From: Pseudomonas sp. PDM15
GTDB taxonomy: Bacteria > Pseudomonadota > Gammaproteobacteria > Pseudomonadales > Pseudomonadaceae
Assembly: GCF_014851565.1 (NCBI RefSeq)
Contig: NZ_JACVAA010000006.1
Coordinates: forward strand, 361,374 to 425,373
Direction: 5' to 3'
Length of the DNA: 64,000 nt
Under the pieces are notes generated by a model. That model ran no database searches. It had not been told where the DNA came from and saw only the letters and a list, made by a program, of their open reading frames with translations. Shown here piece by piece: positions 18,330 through 27,211 of the stretch. Positions within the stretch are counted from its first letter, which is position 1; each line of letters begins with the position of its first letter. The position numbers and the translations under genes are program-made.

Positions 18330-19562
18330 CTATTCCCCGCCAGCACCTGCCTTGTAGGCTTTGAGCGCTTTCAGGCGCTCGCCCTTGAGCGCCTCGCCCA
18401 GTTCTGCCCCCCTGAACCCTTGTTGCACCAGCGGCTGCACCGCCACTGCCCGGGCGGCCTGCATGGCGCCGCGCAGATAGGCGGATTGCGGATACTCGCG
18501 CTGCTCCAGGCCCAGGCGGCCGCGGGCGTCCATCTCGCAGGCGGCGATGAACTCCTCGAAGCGCTGTGGCCGCCGGTACACGTCGAAGCTCTGCAGCAAT
18601 TCCAGCAGGGTGTTGGCGCGCAGCTCCAGGGCGCGGTGGCCGTGGGTGTGATATTCGCCGACCAGCAGGGCCAGCTCGGCGCAGTCCTTGGGCACTTTGC
18701 AGCGCTGGTTCACCGCGTCGATCAGCTTGCGTCCGCGATGCTCGTGGGCAATATGCCGCGGCCATTCTTCTGGCGGCGTGCGACCCTTGCCCAAGTCATG
18801 CAGCAGGCAAGCCCAGCGTACGGTTAGCGGTTGTTCGTGCTGGGCGCATTGCTGCAGCACCATCAGGCAGTGCACGCCGGTATCCACTTCCGGATGATGG
18901 GCTTCGGGCTGGGGCACGCCGAACAGCGCGTCGAGTTCCGGCAGCAGCTCGGCCAGGGCGCCGCAGTCGCGCAGCACCTGGATGAACACATCTGGGCGCG
19001 GCTCCATCAATGCGCGGGAGATTTCCTTCCAGCTGCGTTCGGGCGTCAGCGCCTTGAGCTCGCCGGATTCGGCCAGCTGGTGCATCAGCGCCTGGGTTTC
19101 GTCGGCCACGTGGAAGCCCAGCGGCGCATAGCGGGCGGCGAAGCGGGCGACGCGCAGCACCCGCAGCGGGTCTTCGGCGAAGGCCGGGGAGACGTGGCGC
19201 AGCAGGCGATCTTCGAGATCCTGCAGGCCGCCATAGGGGTCGATCACCTGGCCGTCATCGTCCTCGGCCATGGCATTGATGGTCAGGTCGCGACGGGTCA
19301 GGTCTTCTTCGAGGGTGACGTCCGGGCTGGCGTGGAAGGTGAAACCACCGTAGCCCTGGCCGGATTTGCGCTCGGTGCGGGCGAGGGCGTATTCCTCCCC
19401 GGTCTGCGGGTGGAGGAATACGGGGAAGTCGGCGCCCACCGGGCGAAAGCCCTGGGCCTGCATGGCCTCGGCGGTGGCGCCCACCACCACCCAGTCGATA
19501 TCGCTGACCTCGCGGCCGAGCAGGCGGTCGCGCACGGCGCCGCCAACCTTGTAGATCTGCAT
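18330..19562 (-). CDS. cca: Multifunctional CCA tRNA nucleotidyltransferase
   Basis: A 410-residue enzyme that adds or repairs the 3' CCA of tRNAs. The class II nucleotidyltransferase motif is at the N-terminus (MQIYKVGGAVRDRLLG, then the metal aspartates D21 and D23 in DIDWVV), followed by the RRDLTINAMA motif and the neck/body domains. An HD domain follows (CLLHDLGKG), typical of gammaproteobacterial CCA enzymes with added phosphatase and phosphodiesterase activities. It lies downstream of spoVR on the same strand, separated by a terminator-like hairpin. Confidence 0.97.
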   Translation of the reverse strand: MQIYKVGGAVRDRLLGREVSDIDWVVVGATAEAMQAQGFRPVGADFPVFLHPQTGEEYALARTERKSGQGYGGFTFHASPDVTLEEDLTRRDLTINAMAEDDDGQVIDPYGGLQDLEDRLLRHVSPAFAEDPLRVLRVARFAARYAPLGFHVADETQALMHQLAESGELKALTPERSWKEISRALMEPRPDVFIQVLRDCGALAELLPELDALFGVPQPEAHHPEVDTGVHCLMVLQQCAQHEQPLTVRWACLLHDLGKGRTPPEEWPRHIAHEHRGRKLIDAVNQRCKVPKDCAELALLVGEYHTHGHRALELRANTLLELLQSFDVYRRPQRFEEFIAACEMDARGRLGLEQREYPQSAYLRGAMQAARAVAVQPLVQQGFRGAELGEALKGERLKALKAYKAGAGGE

Positions 19563-19595
19563 GTCGATTCCTCCGTTGCGGCGGAGGATAAGCGA

Positions 19596-19613
19596 AAGCG
19601 CCGGACGGCGCTT
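19596..19613 (-). terminator. Terminator-like hairpin after spoVR
   Basis: AAGCGCCG and CGGCGCTT form a perfect stem with a 2-nt loop between spoVR and cca. The following T run is short, so it may be only partly effective. Confidence 0.5.
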
Positions 19614-19637
19614 CCTCGTCTCTCCGGCGTCAAGGAG

Positions 19638-21203
19638 TCAGATGGGCGGTATCACCAGGTCCAGGCGCGGATACTCGTTGTCGTCGCTCGATTCGCCCCT
19701 GGGGGGAACATGCTGCACGCCGACCACCTGATCGCCGCGCATGCTCTCCAGATGGATGTCGAAGCCCCACAGGCGATGCAGGTGCTTGAGCACCTCCTGG
19801 GTGGAGTCGCCCAGCGGCTTGCGGTCGTGTTGCTGGTGGCGCAGGGTCAGTGAGCGATCGCCGCGGCGGTCGACGCTGAAGATCTGCACGTTGGGCTCAC
19901 GGTTGCCCAGGTTGTATTGGGCGGCCAGGGTCTCGCGGATTTGTCGGTAGCCAGGCTCGTCGTGGATTGCCGGGATCAGCAGGTCTTCCTGCTGGTCGTC
20001 GTCGAGTACGCTGAACAGCTTGAGGTCGCGGATGACCTTGGGCGAGAGGAACTGCAGGATGAAACTCTCGTCCTTGAAATTGGCCATGGCGAACTTGAGC
20101 GTGGACAGCCAGTCGCTGCCAGCGATGTCCGGGAACCAGCGCTTGTCCTCCTCGGTGGGTTTTTCGCAGATACGGCGGATGTCGCTGTAGATGGCGAAGC
20201 CCAGGGTGTAGGGGTTGATGCCGCTGTAGTAGGGACTGTCGAAGCCGGGCTGGTAGATCACTCCGGTGTGCGACTGCAGGAACTCCATCATGAAGCCTTC
20301 GGTGACCAGGCCCTCGTCGTACAGGTCGTTCATCAGGGTGTAATGCCAGAAGGTGGCCCAGCCCTCGTTCATCACCTGGGTCTGGCGCTGCGGGTAGAAG
20401 TACTGGGCAATCTTGCGCACGATGCGCACCACCTCGCGCTGCCAAGGCTCCAGCAGCGGCGCGTGCTTCTCCAGGAAGTACAGGATGTTCTCCTGCGGCT
20501 CGTCCGGCCAGCGCTTGCTGTCGTGCTCGTGGCCCTTGCGCGAGCTCTTGGGAATGGTGCGCCAGAGGTCGTTGATCTGCTTCTGCAGGTGCTCTTCGCG
20601 GTCCTTCTGCCGGCGCCGTTCTTCTTCGGCGGAGATCGGGTAGGGGCGCTTGTAGCGGTCCACGCCGTAGTTCATCAGCGCGTGGCAGGAGTCGAGCAGT
20701 TCCTCCACCGCGTCGATGCCGTGGCGCTCCTCGCACTGCATGATGTACTGCTTGGCGAACACCAGGTAGTCGATGATCGAGCTGGCGTCGGTCCAGGTGC
20801 GGAACAGGTAGTTGCCCTTGAAGAAGCTGTTGTGGCCGTAGCAGGCGTGGGCGATCACCAGTGTCTGCATGCACATGGTGTTCTCTTCCATGAGATAGGC
20901 GATGCACGGATCGGAATTGATCACGATCTCGTAGGCCAGGCCCATCTGCCCGCGCGAGTAGCCCTTCTCGGTGGCCAGGAAGTGCTTGCCGTAGGACCAG
21001 TGGTGATAGCCCAGCGGCATGCCGACCGAGGCGTAGGCATCCATCATCTGCTCGGCGGTGATCACCTCGATCTGGTTGGGGTAGGTGTCCAGCGCATAGC
21101 GCTCGGCGATGCGGGCGATCTCGCGGTCGTAGGCGCGGATCAGCTCGAAGGTCCATTCCGAGCCGGTGGACAATGGCTGGCGTCTTTTCTCGGCTGCGCT
21201 CAT
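19638..21203 (-). CDS. spoVR: SpoVR family protein
   Basis: A 521-residue protein of the SpoVR/YcgB family, named after a Bacillus spore-cortex gene but widespread in non-sporulating proteobacteria. It has the family's conserved blocks, including MPLGYHHWSYGKHFL near residue 60-75, YEIVINSDPCIAYLMEENT, and the NEGWATFWHY motif. Biochemical function is not established. It starts 10 bp after yeaH, and the trio prkA-yeaH-spoVR is conserved across gammaproteobacteria, where it is linked to nitrogen starvation and stationary phase. I infer co-regulation from spacing; no other domain is visible. Confidence 0.95.
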   Translation of the reverse strand: MSAAEKRRQPLSTGSEWTFELIRAYDREIARIAERYALDTYPNQIEVITAEQMMDAYASVGMPLGYHHWSYGKHFLATEKGYSRGQMGLAYEIVINSDPCIAYLMEENTMCMQTLVIAHACYGHNSFFKGNYLFRTWTDASSIIDYLVFAKQYIMQCEERHGIDAVEELLDSCHALMNYGVDRYKRPYPISAEEERRRQKDREEHLQKQINDLWRTIPKSSRKGHEHDSKRWPDEPQENILYFLEKHAPLLEPWQREVVRIVRKIAQYFYPQRQTQVMNEGWATFWHYTLMNDLYDEGLVTEGFMMEFLQSHTGVIYQPGFDSPYYSGINPYTLGFAIYSDIRRICEKPTEEDKRWFPDIAGSDWLSTLKFAMANFKDESFILQFLSPKVIRDLKLFSVLDDDQQEDLLIPAIHDEPGYRQIRETLAAQYNLGNREPNVQIFSVDRRGDRSLTLRHQQHDRKPLGDSTQEVLKHLHRLWGFDIHLESMRGDQVVGVQHVPPRGESSDDNEYPRLDLVIPPI

Positions 21204-21213
21204 GGGGCGGCCC

Positions 21214-22485
21214 TCAGGTGACCATGCGGCGCTGGAACAGCTCGCGGAACACCGGGTAGATGTCCGCGGCGGAAACCAGCTGCTGCTGGGCGAACGAATT
21301 GGCGAAGGTCTCGCTGACCTGTTCGTACTCGTACCACAGCGCCTGGTGCTCGCGCGGGGTGATCTCGACGTAGGTGAAGTACTGCATGAACGGCATGATC
21401 TGGTTGATCAGGATGTCGCGGCACACCGGCGAGTCGTCGTTCCAGTTGTCCCCATCCGAGGCCTGGGCGCCGTAGATGTTCCACTCGTTGGTCGGGTAGC
21501 GCTCGACCATGATCTCCTGCATTAGCTTTAGGGCGCTGGATACGATGGTGCCGCCGGTTTCCCGTGAATAGAAGAATTCCTCCTCATCCACTTCCTTCGC
21601 GCTGGTGTGATGGCGGATGAACACCACCTCGATGCGCTCGTAGTTCCGCTTAAGGAAAAGATAGAGAAGGATGAAGAAGCGCTTGGCGATGTCCTTGGTC
21701 GCCTGGGTCATGGAGCCGGACACGTCCATCAGGCAGAACATCACCGCCTTGGAGCTGGGGTTGGGCTGCTTGACCAGCAGGTTGTACTTGAGGTCGAAGG
21801 TGTCGAGGAACGGGATGCGATGGATGCGCGCGCTGAGGCGCTCGATCTCCGCCTCGATCTCCTGGATGTCGCCGAAGTTGTCCGGCTCCTCGCGTCTGAG
21901 GCGCTCCAGTTCGGCCTTGGCTTCGCGCAGCTTGCCGCGGCTGGAGCCGGACAGGGCGATACGCCGGGCATGGGCGGAGCGCAGGGTGCGGACGATATTG
22001 ATGCGCGAGGGATTGCCCTCGTTGCTGATGCCGGCGCGCACCGTCTTGAAGGTGTCGGTACCGGTCAGGTGACGCTTGATCAGGTTGGGCAGCTCCAGGT
22101 CCTCGAACATGAAGTCGAGGAATTCCTCCTGGGTGATCTGGAACACGAACTCGTCCATGCCTTCGCCGGAGTTGCTCGCCTTGCCCGGCCCGCGTCCGCC
22201 ACCACCGCCGGAGGGGCGCGGCACGTGGTCGCCGGCGCTGAACTCCTTGTTGCCCGGGTGCACGACGTTCTGCCGGCCGCCACGGCCGTGGTGCAGCACC
22301 GGCTCGTCGATGTCGCGGCCGGGAATGCTGATCTGCTCGCCGTGCTCCATGTCGGTGATGGAGCGCCGGCTGACCGCCTCCTCGACGGCCTTCTTGATGT
22401 GTTCACGGTAACGCCGCAGGAAGCGCTGGCGGTTCACCGTGCTCTTGTTCTTGCCGTTCAGGCGCCGGTCGATCACGTAGCTCAT
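21214..22485 (-). CDS. DUF444 / YeaH family protein with VWA-like domain
   Basis: A 423-residue protein of the YeaH/YhbH family. The N-terminus is basic (MSYVIDRRLNGKNKSTVNRQ) and is followed by a Gly-rich patch around residue 95-105. The C-terminal half resembles a von Willebrand A domain with a metal-site-like segment VMFCLMDVSGSMTQATKDIA. It lies between prkA and spoVR in the order conserved in E. coli (yeaG-yeaH-ycgB). In E. coli YeaH is proposed to act with the YeaG kinase during sustained nitrogen starvation, but its molecular role is not known. Confidence 0.95.
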   Translation of the reverse strand: MSYVIDRRLNGKNKSTVNRQRFLRRYREHIKKAVEEAVSRRSITDMEHGEQISIPGRDIDEPVLHHGRGGRQNVVHPGNKEFSAGDHVPRPSGGGGGRGPGKASNSGEGMDEFVFQITQEEFLDFMFEDLELPNLIKRHLTGTDTFKTVRAGISNEGNPSRINIVRTLRSAHARRIALSGSSRGKLREAKAELERLRREEPDNFGDIQEIEAEIERLSARIHRIPFLDTFDLKYNLLVKQPNPSSKAVMFCLMDVSGSMTQATKDIAKRFFILLYLFLKRNYERIEVVFIRHHTSAKEVDEEEFFYSRETGGTIVSSALKLMQEIMVERYPTNEWNIYGAQASDGDNWNDDSPVCRDILINQIMPFMQYFTYVEITPREHQALWYEYEQVSETFANSFAQQQLVSAADIYPVFRELFQRRMVT

Positions 22486-22523
22486 GACGTCTCCTTAGCG
22501 CGTGCTCCCTGGGGCGCACGGCA

Positions 22524-22552
22524 GTCGGCGCCGCCTGGGGCGGCGCGCCGAC
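22524..22552. repeat. Intercistronic hairpin between prkA and yeaH
   Basis: A GTCGGCG...CGCCGAC inverted repeat with an inner CCGCC/GGCGG stem occupies most of the 73-bp gap. It has no T run, so it is more likely an mRNA-stability or processing element than a terminator. Confidence 0.5.
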
Positions 22553-22558
22553 GGCGGG

Positions 22559-24481
22559 TTACTGCGACTTGCGAACCCGCAGGTACCACTCGGACAGCAG
22601 GCGCACCTGCTTCTCGGTGTAGCCACGTTCGACCATACGAGTGACGAAGTCGTTGTGCTTCTGTTGGTCCTCCTTGCTGGCCTTGGCGTTGAAGCTGATG
22701 ACCGGCAGCAGATCCTCGGTGTTGGAGAACATCTTCTTCTCGATCACCACGCGCAGCTTCTCGTAGCTGAGCCAGGTGGGGTTCTTGCCGTTGTTGTTGG
22801 CGCGGGCGCGCAGCACGAAGTTGACGATCTCGTTGCGGAAGTCCTTCGGGTTGCTGATGCCGGCCGGTTTCTCGATCTTCTCCAGCTCCTCGTTGAGGGC
22901 CACGCGGTTGAGGATCTCGCCGGTCTCCGGGTCGCGGTATTCCTGATCCTGGATCCAGAAGTCGGCGTATAGCACGTAGCGGTCGAAGATGTTCTGGCCG
23001 TACTCGCTGTAGGACTCCAGGTAGGCGGTCTGGATCTCCTTGCCGATGAACTCGATATAGCGCGGCGCCAGGTATTCCTTGATGTAGCGCAGGTAGCGCT
23101 CGCGTGTCTCGGCAGGGAACTGTTCCTGCTCGATCTGCTGCTCCAGCACGTACAGCAGGTGCACCGGGTTGGCGGCGATTTCGTGCGGGTCGAAGTTGAA
23201 CACCTTGGACAGGATCTTGAAGGCGAAGCGGGTCGACAGCCCTGCCATGCCCTCGTCGACGCCAGCGGAGTCGCGGTATTCCTGGATCGACTTAGCCTTG
23301 GGATCGGTATCCTTGAGGTTTTCGCCGTCGTACACGCGCATCTTCGAGTAGATGTTTGAGTTCTCCGGCTCCTTCAGGCGCGACAGGGTGGAGAACTGGG
23401 CGAGCATCTTCAGGGTGTCCGGCGCGCAGTGCGCGTTGGCCAGCGAGCTGTTGATCAGCAGCTTGTCGTAGATGCGTACCTCGTCGGTGACCCGCAGGCA
23501 GTACGGCACCTTGACGATGTAGATGCGGTCGATGAACGCCTCGTTGTTCTTGTTGTTGCGGAAGCTGTGCCACTCGGACTCGTTGGAGTGGGCCAGGATG
23601 ATGCCGCTGTAGGGCAGCCCGCCGAGGCCCTCGGTGCTGTTGTAGTTGCCCTCCTGGGTGGCGGTCAGCAGCGGGTGCAGCACCTTGATCGGCGCTTTGA
23701 ACATCTCGACGAATTCCATCAGGCCCTGGTTGGCCCGGCACAGGGCGCCCGAGTAGCTGTAGGCGTCGGCGTCGTTCTGCGGGAATTCCTCCAGCTTGCG
23801 AATATCCACTTTGCCCACCAGGGCGGAGATGTCCTGGTTGTTCTCGTCACCCGGCTCGGTCTTGGCGATGGCGATCTGGTTGAGGATCGAGGGGTGCAGC
23901 TTGACCACGCGGAACTTGCTGATGTCACCGCCGAATTCGTTGAGGCGCTTGCTGGCCCAGGGCGAGATCACCGTGCGCAGGTAGCGCTGTGGGATGCCGT
24001 ATTCCTCTTCGAGGATCTTGCCGTCCTCGTCGGGATTGAACAGGCCGAGTGGCGACTCGAACACCGGCGAGCCCTTGATGGCGTAGAAGGGGATGTGTTC
24101 CATCAACTGCTTGAGCTTCTCGGCCAGCGACGACTTGCCGCCGCCTACCGGACCCAGCAGATAGAGGATCTGCTTCTTCTCCTCCAGGCCCTGAGCGGCA
24201 TGGCGGAAGTAGGAGACGATCTGGTCGATGCACTCTTCCATGCCATGGAAGTCGGCGAAGGCCGGGTAACGGCGGATCACCTTGTTGGAAAAGATCCGTG
24301 ATAGCCGCGGGTCGACCGAAGTGTCCAACAGCTCGGGCGAGCCAATCGCCATCAGCATGCGTTCGGCCGCGGTGGCATAGGCGCTGCGGTCCGTTTTGCA
24401 CAGCTCCAGATATTCCTGCAGGGAATATTCTTCCTGCCGAGTCGCCTCGAATCGTTGCTGGAAGTGGCTGAATATACTCAT
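22559..24481 (-). CDS. prkA: PrkA/YeaG family serine protein kinase
   Basis: A 640-residue protein. The N-terminal AAA-type domain has a Walker A loop GPVGGGKS near residue 108, and a C-terminal PrkA kinase-like domain follows. The family phosphorylates serine residues, but few targets are known. I start at the ATG at 24481 (MSIFSHFQQRFEATR), the usual N-terminus of the family, although the frame is open 33 codons further upstream. It is the first gene of prkA-yeaH-spoVR. The 277-bp gap to glpE contains two inverted repeats (24543-24558 and 24731-24752) and is the likely promoter region; no clear sigma-54 or sigma-70 boxes were found. Confidence 0.96.
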   Translation of the reverse strand: MSIFSHFQQRFEATRQEEYSLQEYLELCKTDRSAYATAAERMLMAIGSPELLDTSVDPRLSRIFSNKVIRRYPAFADFHGMEECIDQIVSYFRHAAQGLEEKKQILYLLGPVGGGKSSLAEKLKQLMEHIPFYAIKGSPVFESPLGLFNPDEDGKILEEEYGIPQRYLRTVISPWASKRLNEFGGDISKFRVVKLHPSILNQIAIAKTEPGDENNQDISALVGKVDIRKLEEFPQNDADAYSYSGALCRANQGLMEFVEMFKAPIKVLHPLLTATQEGNYNSTEGLGGLPYSGIILAHSNESEWHSFRNNKNNEAFIDRIYIVKVPYCLRVTDEVRIYDKLLINSSLANAHCAPDTLKMLAQFSTLSRLKEPENSNIYSKMRVYDGENLKDTDPKAKSIQEYRDSAGVDEGMAGLSTRFAFKILSKVFNFDPHEIAANPVHLLYVLEQQIEQEQFPAETRERYLRYIKEYLAPRYIEFIGKEIQTAYLESYSEYGQNIFDRYVLYADFWIQDQEYRDPETGEILNRVALNEELEKIEKPAGISNPKDFRNEIVNFVLRARANNNGKNPTWLSYEKLRVVIEKKMFSNTEDLLPVISFNAKASKEDQQKHNDFVTRMVERGYTEKQVRLLSEWYLRVRKSQ

Positions 24482-24758
24482 GACTGCACCTCGCTCGCTT
24501 GCGTGGAGCCGGGGGCGGGTCATTCGGGCGGGTGCACAAGAGGACGGCTGCTCAGCCGTTGGAAATCCCCCTGACACCATAAAGACGCTACCGATGGCCC
24601 GGAACCGGTCTGCCGGCTCTTCCTTCTGGATGGCCTCGCCCTAAGCGTAGTTCGATTTCGGCGGCGTCAAGCGTGTAGAGATGGTGACAAGACGTAACCG
24701 CTCGTCGGTAAGTCGTCTGCAGGCGGCGGGTGGCGCGGCTTTGCGCCGCGCAGAAAAA

Positions 24759-25088
24759 TTACTCGATGTCGCCGCTGGAGACCTGATCCGGATACTGGCT
24801 GCGCCACAGCTCGAAGCCGCCATCCAGGCTGTACACCTCGGCAAAGCCCTGGTGCGCCAGGTAGGCGGCGGCGCTCTGGCTGGAGTTGCCGTGGTAGCAG
24901 GAGACGATCAGCGGCGCATCGAAGTCGGCCTTGGCGATGAAGTCCGCCAGGCTTTGGTTGTCCAGGTGGTGCGAGCCGCTGATATGGCCGTTGGCGAAGC
25001 TCTGCGGGTCGCGAATGTCCACCACCACGGCGCCTTGCTCGCGCAGGGCCTGGGCCTGCTCCGGGGGTATGCGTTTGAAGTCGCTCAT
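24759..25088 (-). CDS. glpE: Thiosulfate sulfurtransferase GlpE (single-domain rhodanese)
   Basis: A 109-residue rhodanese that moves sulfane sulfur from thiosulfate to thiol acceptors such as thioredoxin or cyanide. The active-site Cys is in IVSCYHGNSSQSAA, and the N-terminal MSDFKRIPPEQAQALRE matches GlpE. It overlaps apaH by 4 bp, making it the last gene of the rsmA-apaG-apaH-glpE run. The name is historical; there is no glp operon here. Confidence 0.94.
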   Translation of the reverse strand: MSDFKRIPPEQAQALREQGAVVVDIRDPQSFANGHISGSHHLDNQSLADFIAKADFDAPLIVSCYHGNSSQSAAAYLAHQGFAEVYSLDGGFELWRSQYPDQVSSGDIE

Positions 25089-25909
25089 ACGGGAGTCTCC
25101 TTGCAGTCGCAGCGGAATTTCTCGCCGCTATCGATGTTCATCAGGGTCATGGCGCCGCCCCACACGCAGCCGCTGTCCAGAGCCGAGAGGCCGGGCTCGT
25201 CGCAATTGCCTTCCAGTGCCGCCCAGTGGCCGAAAATGATCTTCTGTCCACGAGTCTTGCGCTCGGGCCAGCTGAACCAGGGAGCGTAGCCGGGGGGGGC
25301 GGTGTCCACGCCTTCCTTGCTCTTCAAGTCGAGCGTGCCGTCCTCGGTGCAGAAACGCATGCGGGTGAAGTAGTTGGTGATCACCCGCAGGCGAGTGACG
25401 CCGTGCAGATCGCTGTCCCACCTGGCTGGCTCGTTGCCGTACATGCCGTCGAGGAACAGCGGCAGGCGGGCATCGTCGAGCAGTACTTCTTCGACTTCGG
25501 CGGCGCGCTTGAGTGCCTTCTTCAGCGTCCACTGCGGCGGGATGCCGGCGTGCACCATGGCGATGTCGCGCTGCTCGTCATGGTGCATCAGCTTCTGCCG
25601 GCGCAGCCACTCGAGCAGGTCCTTGCGGTCCGGAGCCTCGAGGATTTCCCGCAGGGTGTCATTCTTCTTCAGGCGCTCGACGTTGTGCGCGACAGCCAGC
25701 AGGTGCAGGTCGTGGTTGCCGAGTACGCAGACCAGCGCATCGCGGATCGCATAGAGGAAACGCAGGGTCTCCAGTGATTCTGGGCCGCGGTTGACCAGGT
25801 CGCCGACCAGCCACAACTTGTCTTGGGCTGGGTCGAAGGCGACCCGCTGCAACAGGCATTTCAGTGGTTGCAGGCAGCCCTGCAGGTCACCCACCGCATA
25901 AGTGGCCAT
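25085..25909 (-). CDS. apaH: Bis(5'-nucleosyl)-tetraphosphatase, symmetrical (ApaH)
   Basis: A 274-residue metallophosphoesterase that splits Ap4A into two ADP and also removes Np4 caps from RNA in E. coli. The metallophosphoesterase motifs are present: GDLQGC near residue 7, GDLVNRGPES (about 36-45), and GNHD (about 65-68), plus the C-terminal FGHWAALEG. It overlaps apaG by 1 bp and glpE by 4 bp, the tight apaG-apaH coupling seen in enterobacteria. Confidence 0.97.
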   Translation of the reverse strand: MATYAVGDLQGCLQPLKCLLQRVAFDPAQDKLWLVGDLVNRGPESLETLRFLYAIRDALVCVLGNHDLHLLAVAHNVERLKKNDTLREILEAPDRKDLLEWLRRQKLMHHDEQRDIAMVHAGIPPQWTLKKALKRAAEVEEVLLDDARLPLFLDGMYGNEPARWDSDLHGVTRLRVITNYFTRMRFCTEDGTLDLKSKEGVDTAPPGYAPWFSWPERKTRGQKIIFGHWAALEGNCDEPGLSALDSGCVWGGAMTLMNIDSGEKFRCDCKETPV

Positions 25910-26289
25910 CAGTGCAGGGCCCCCGGCATGGCCAGGCGGAACGGGGCGATGGGCGCATCGAAGCGTTTGCCGTCGTCGGCGATCATCTGGTAGCTGCCAT
26001 GCATGTTGCCGACCTTGGTCGCCATCACCGTGCCGCTGCTGTAGGTGTGGCTCTGGCCCGGCTCCAGGCGGGGCTGCTGGCCGATCACGCCGGCGCCGCG
26101 GACTTCCTGCACGCGGCCGTCGCCATCGGTGATGATCCAGTGCCGGCTGAGCAGCTTGGCCGCCTCGGTGCCGCCATTGTGCAGGGTGACGGTGTAGGCG
26201 AAGGCATAGCGGTTCTGCTCCGGAGTCGACTGTTCCGGGAGGTAGCGGGTCTCGACGCTGACGTCGATCTGGTAACGCGGGTCGGCCAT
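25909..26289 (-). CDS. apaG: ApaG protein
   Basis: A 126-residue beta-sandwich (fibronectin III-like) protein. The family core is clear: RYAFAYTVTLHN, LLSRHWIITDGDG and VRGAGVIGQQPRLEPGQ, then MHGSYQM near the C-terminus. Biochemical function is not settled; links to magnesium or cobalt resistance in Salmonella have been reported. I start at the ATG at 26289 (MADPRYQI); upstream in-frame sequence is the shadow of rsmA. It sits 31 bp after rsmA and overlaps the apaH start codon by one base. Confidence 0.95.
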   Translation of the reverse strand: MADPRYQIDVSVETRYLPEQSTPEQNRYAFAYTVTLHNGGTEAAKLLSRHWIITDGDGRVQEVRGAGVIGQQPRLEPGQSHTYSSGTVMATKVGNMHGSYQMIADDGKRFDAPIAPFRLAMPGALH

Positions 26290-26320
26290 CTGGGAAAACT
26301 CGACAGGCTGAAAGGGCAGT

Positions 26321-27133
26321 TTAGTCCGCTTGGCCGGTGGCCTGGCGCTCGGCCAGCTGATCGGCCAGGCGCACGAAGGCGGCCAGGTCCAGCTGTTCCG
26401 GGCGCAGCCCACCGTCCACGCCGGCGGCCTCGATGGCCTCGTTCGGCAGCAGTTGCTTGAGGGTGTTGCGCAGGGTCTTGCGGCGCATATTGAAGGCCTC
26501 GCGCACCACCCGCTCGAGCAGACGGTGGTCCTTGGCTGGGTGCGGCAGGGTCTCGTGCGGCACCAGGCGGACGATGGCCGAGTCGACCTTGGGCGGCGGG
26601 TTGAAGGCCCCTGGGCCGACGTTGAACAGGTGCTCCACCCGGCAGTGGTACTGGACCATGATCGACAGCCTGCCCCAGTCGCCACCACCCGGCTCGGCGG
26701 CCAGGCGCTCGACCACTTCCTTCTGCAGCATGAAGTGCATGTCGCGGATCAGCGGGGCGTTGTCCAGCAGGTGGAAGATCAGCGGGGTGGAGATGTTGTA
26801 GGGCAGGTTGCCGACCACGCGCAGGCTGTGCGGCGCGGCGTCCAGGCGGGTGAAATCGAACTTCAGCGCGTCGCCCTGGTTCAGCTTGAAGCGCGGGTTA
26901 TCGCCGAACTTGCCTTGCAGGATGGGGATCAGGTCGAGGTCCAGCTCGATCACGTCGAGCTGCGCGCCGCTGCCCAGCAGGCCCTCGGTCAGTGCACCCT
27001 GGCCCGGGCCGATCTCCAGCAGGCGCTCGCCTTCCTTGGCGTGGATGGCGCGCAGGATGCGGTGGATCACCCCAGCATCGTGCAGGAAGTTCTGGCCGAA
27101 GCGCTTGCGCGCGCGGTGTTGGTATTCGGACAT
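26321..27133 (-). CDS. rsmA: 16S rRNA dimethyladenosine transferase RsmA (KsgA)
   Basis: A 270-residue SAM-dependent methyltransferase that dimethylates A1518 and A1519 in the 3' hairpin of 16S rRNA, a late quality-control step in 30S assembly. Motifs: KRFGQNFLHD near residue 10, the SAM loop LEIGPGQGALTEGL, and the catalytic NLPYNIS. I start at the ATG at 27133 (MSEYQHRARKRFG), matching homologues, not at an upstream ATG at 27178. It lies 78 bp after pdxA, in the order conserved with E. coli. Do not confuse it with the CsrA-like regulator also called RsmA in pseudomonads. Confidence 0.97.
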   Translation of the reverse strand: MSEYQHRARKRFGQNFLHDAGVIHRILRAIHAKEGERLLEIGPGQGALTEGLLGSGAQLDVIELDLDLIPILQGKFGDNPRFKLNQGDALKFDFTRLDAAPHSLRVVGNLPYNISTPLIFHLLDNAPLIRDMHFMLQKEVVERLAAEPGGGDWGRLSIMVQYHCRVEHLFNVGPGAFNPPPKVDSAIVRLVPHETLPHPAKDHRLLERVVREAFNMRRKTLRNTLKQLLPNEAIEAAGVDGGLRPEQLDLAAFVRLADQLAERQATGQAD

Positions 27134-27211
27134 CGGTACGGCTCCAAGCTTCAAGCACAAGCTCAAAGCGCAATGCAAAGAGCGGCAGTTTAGCAGCCGC
27201 GGGCTCAGGCT

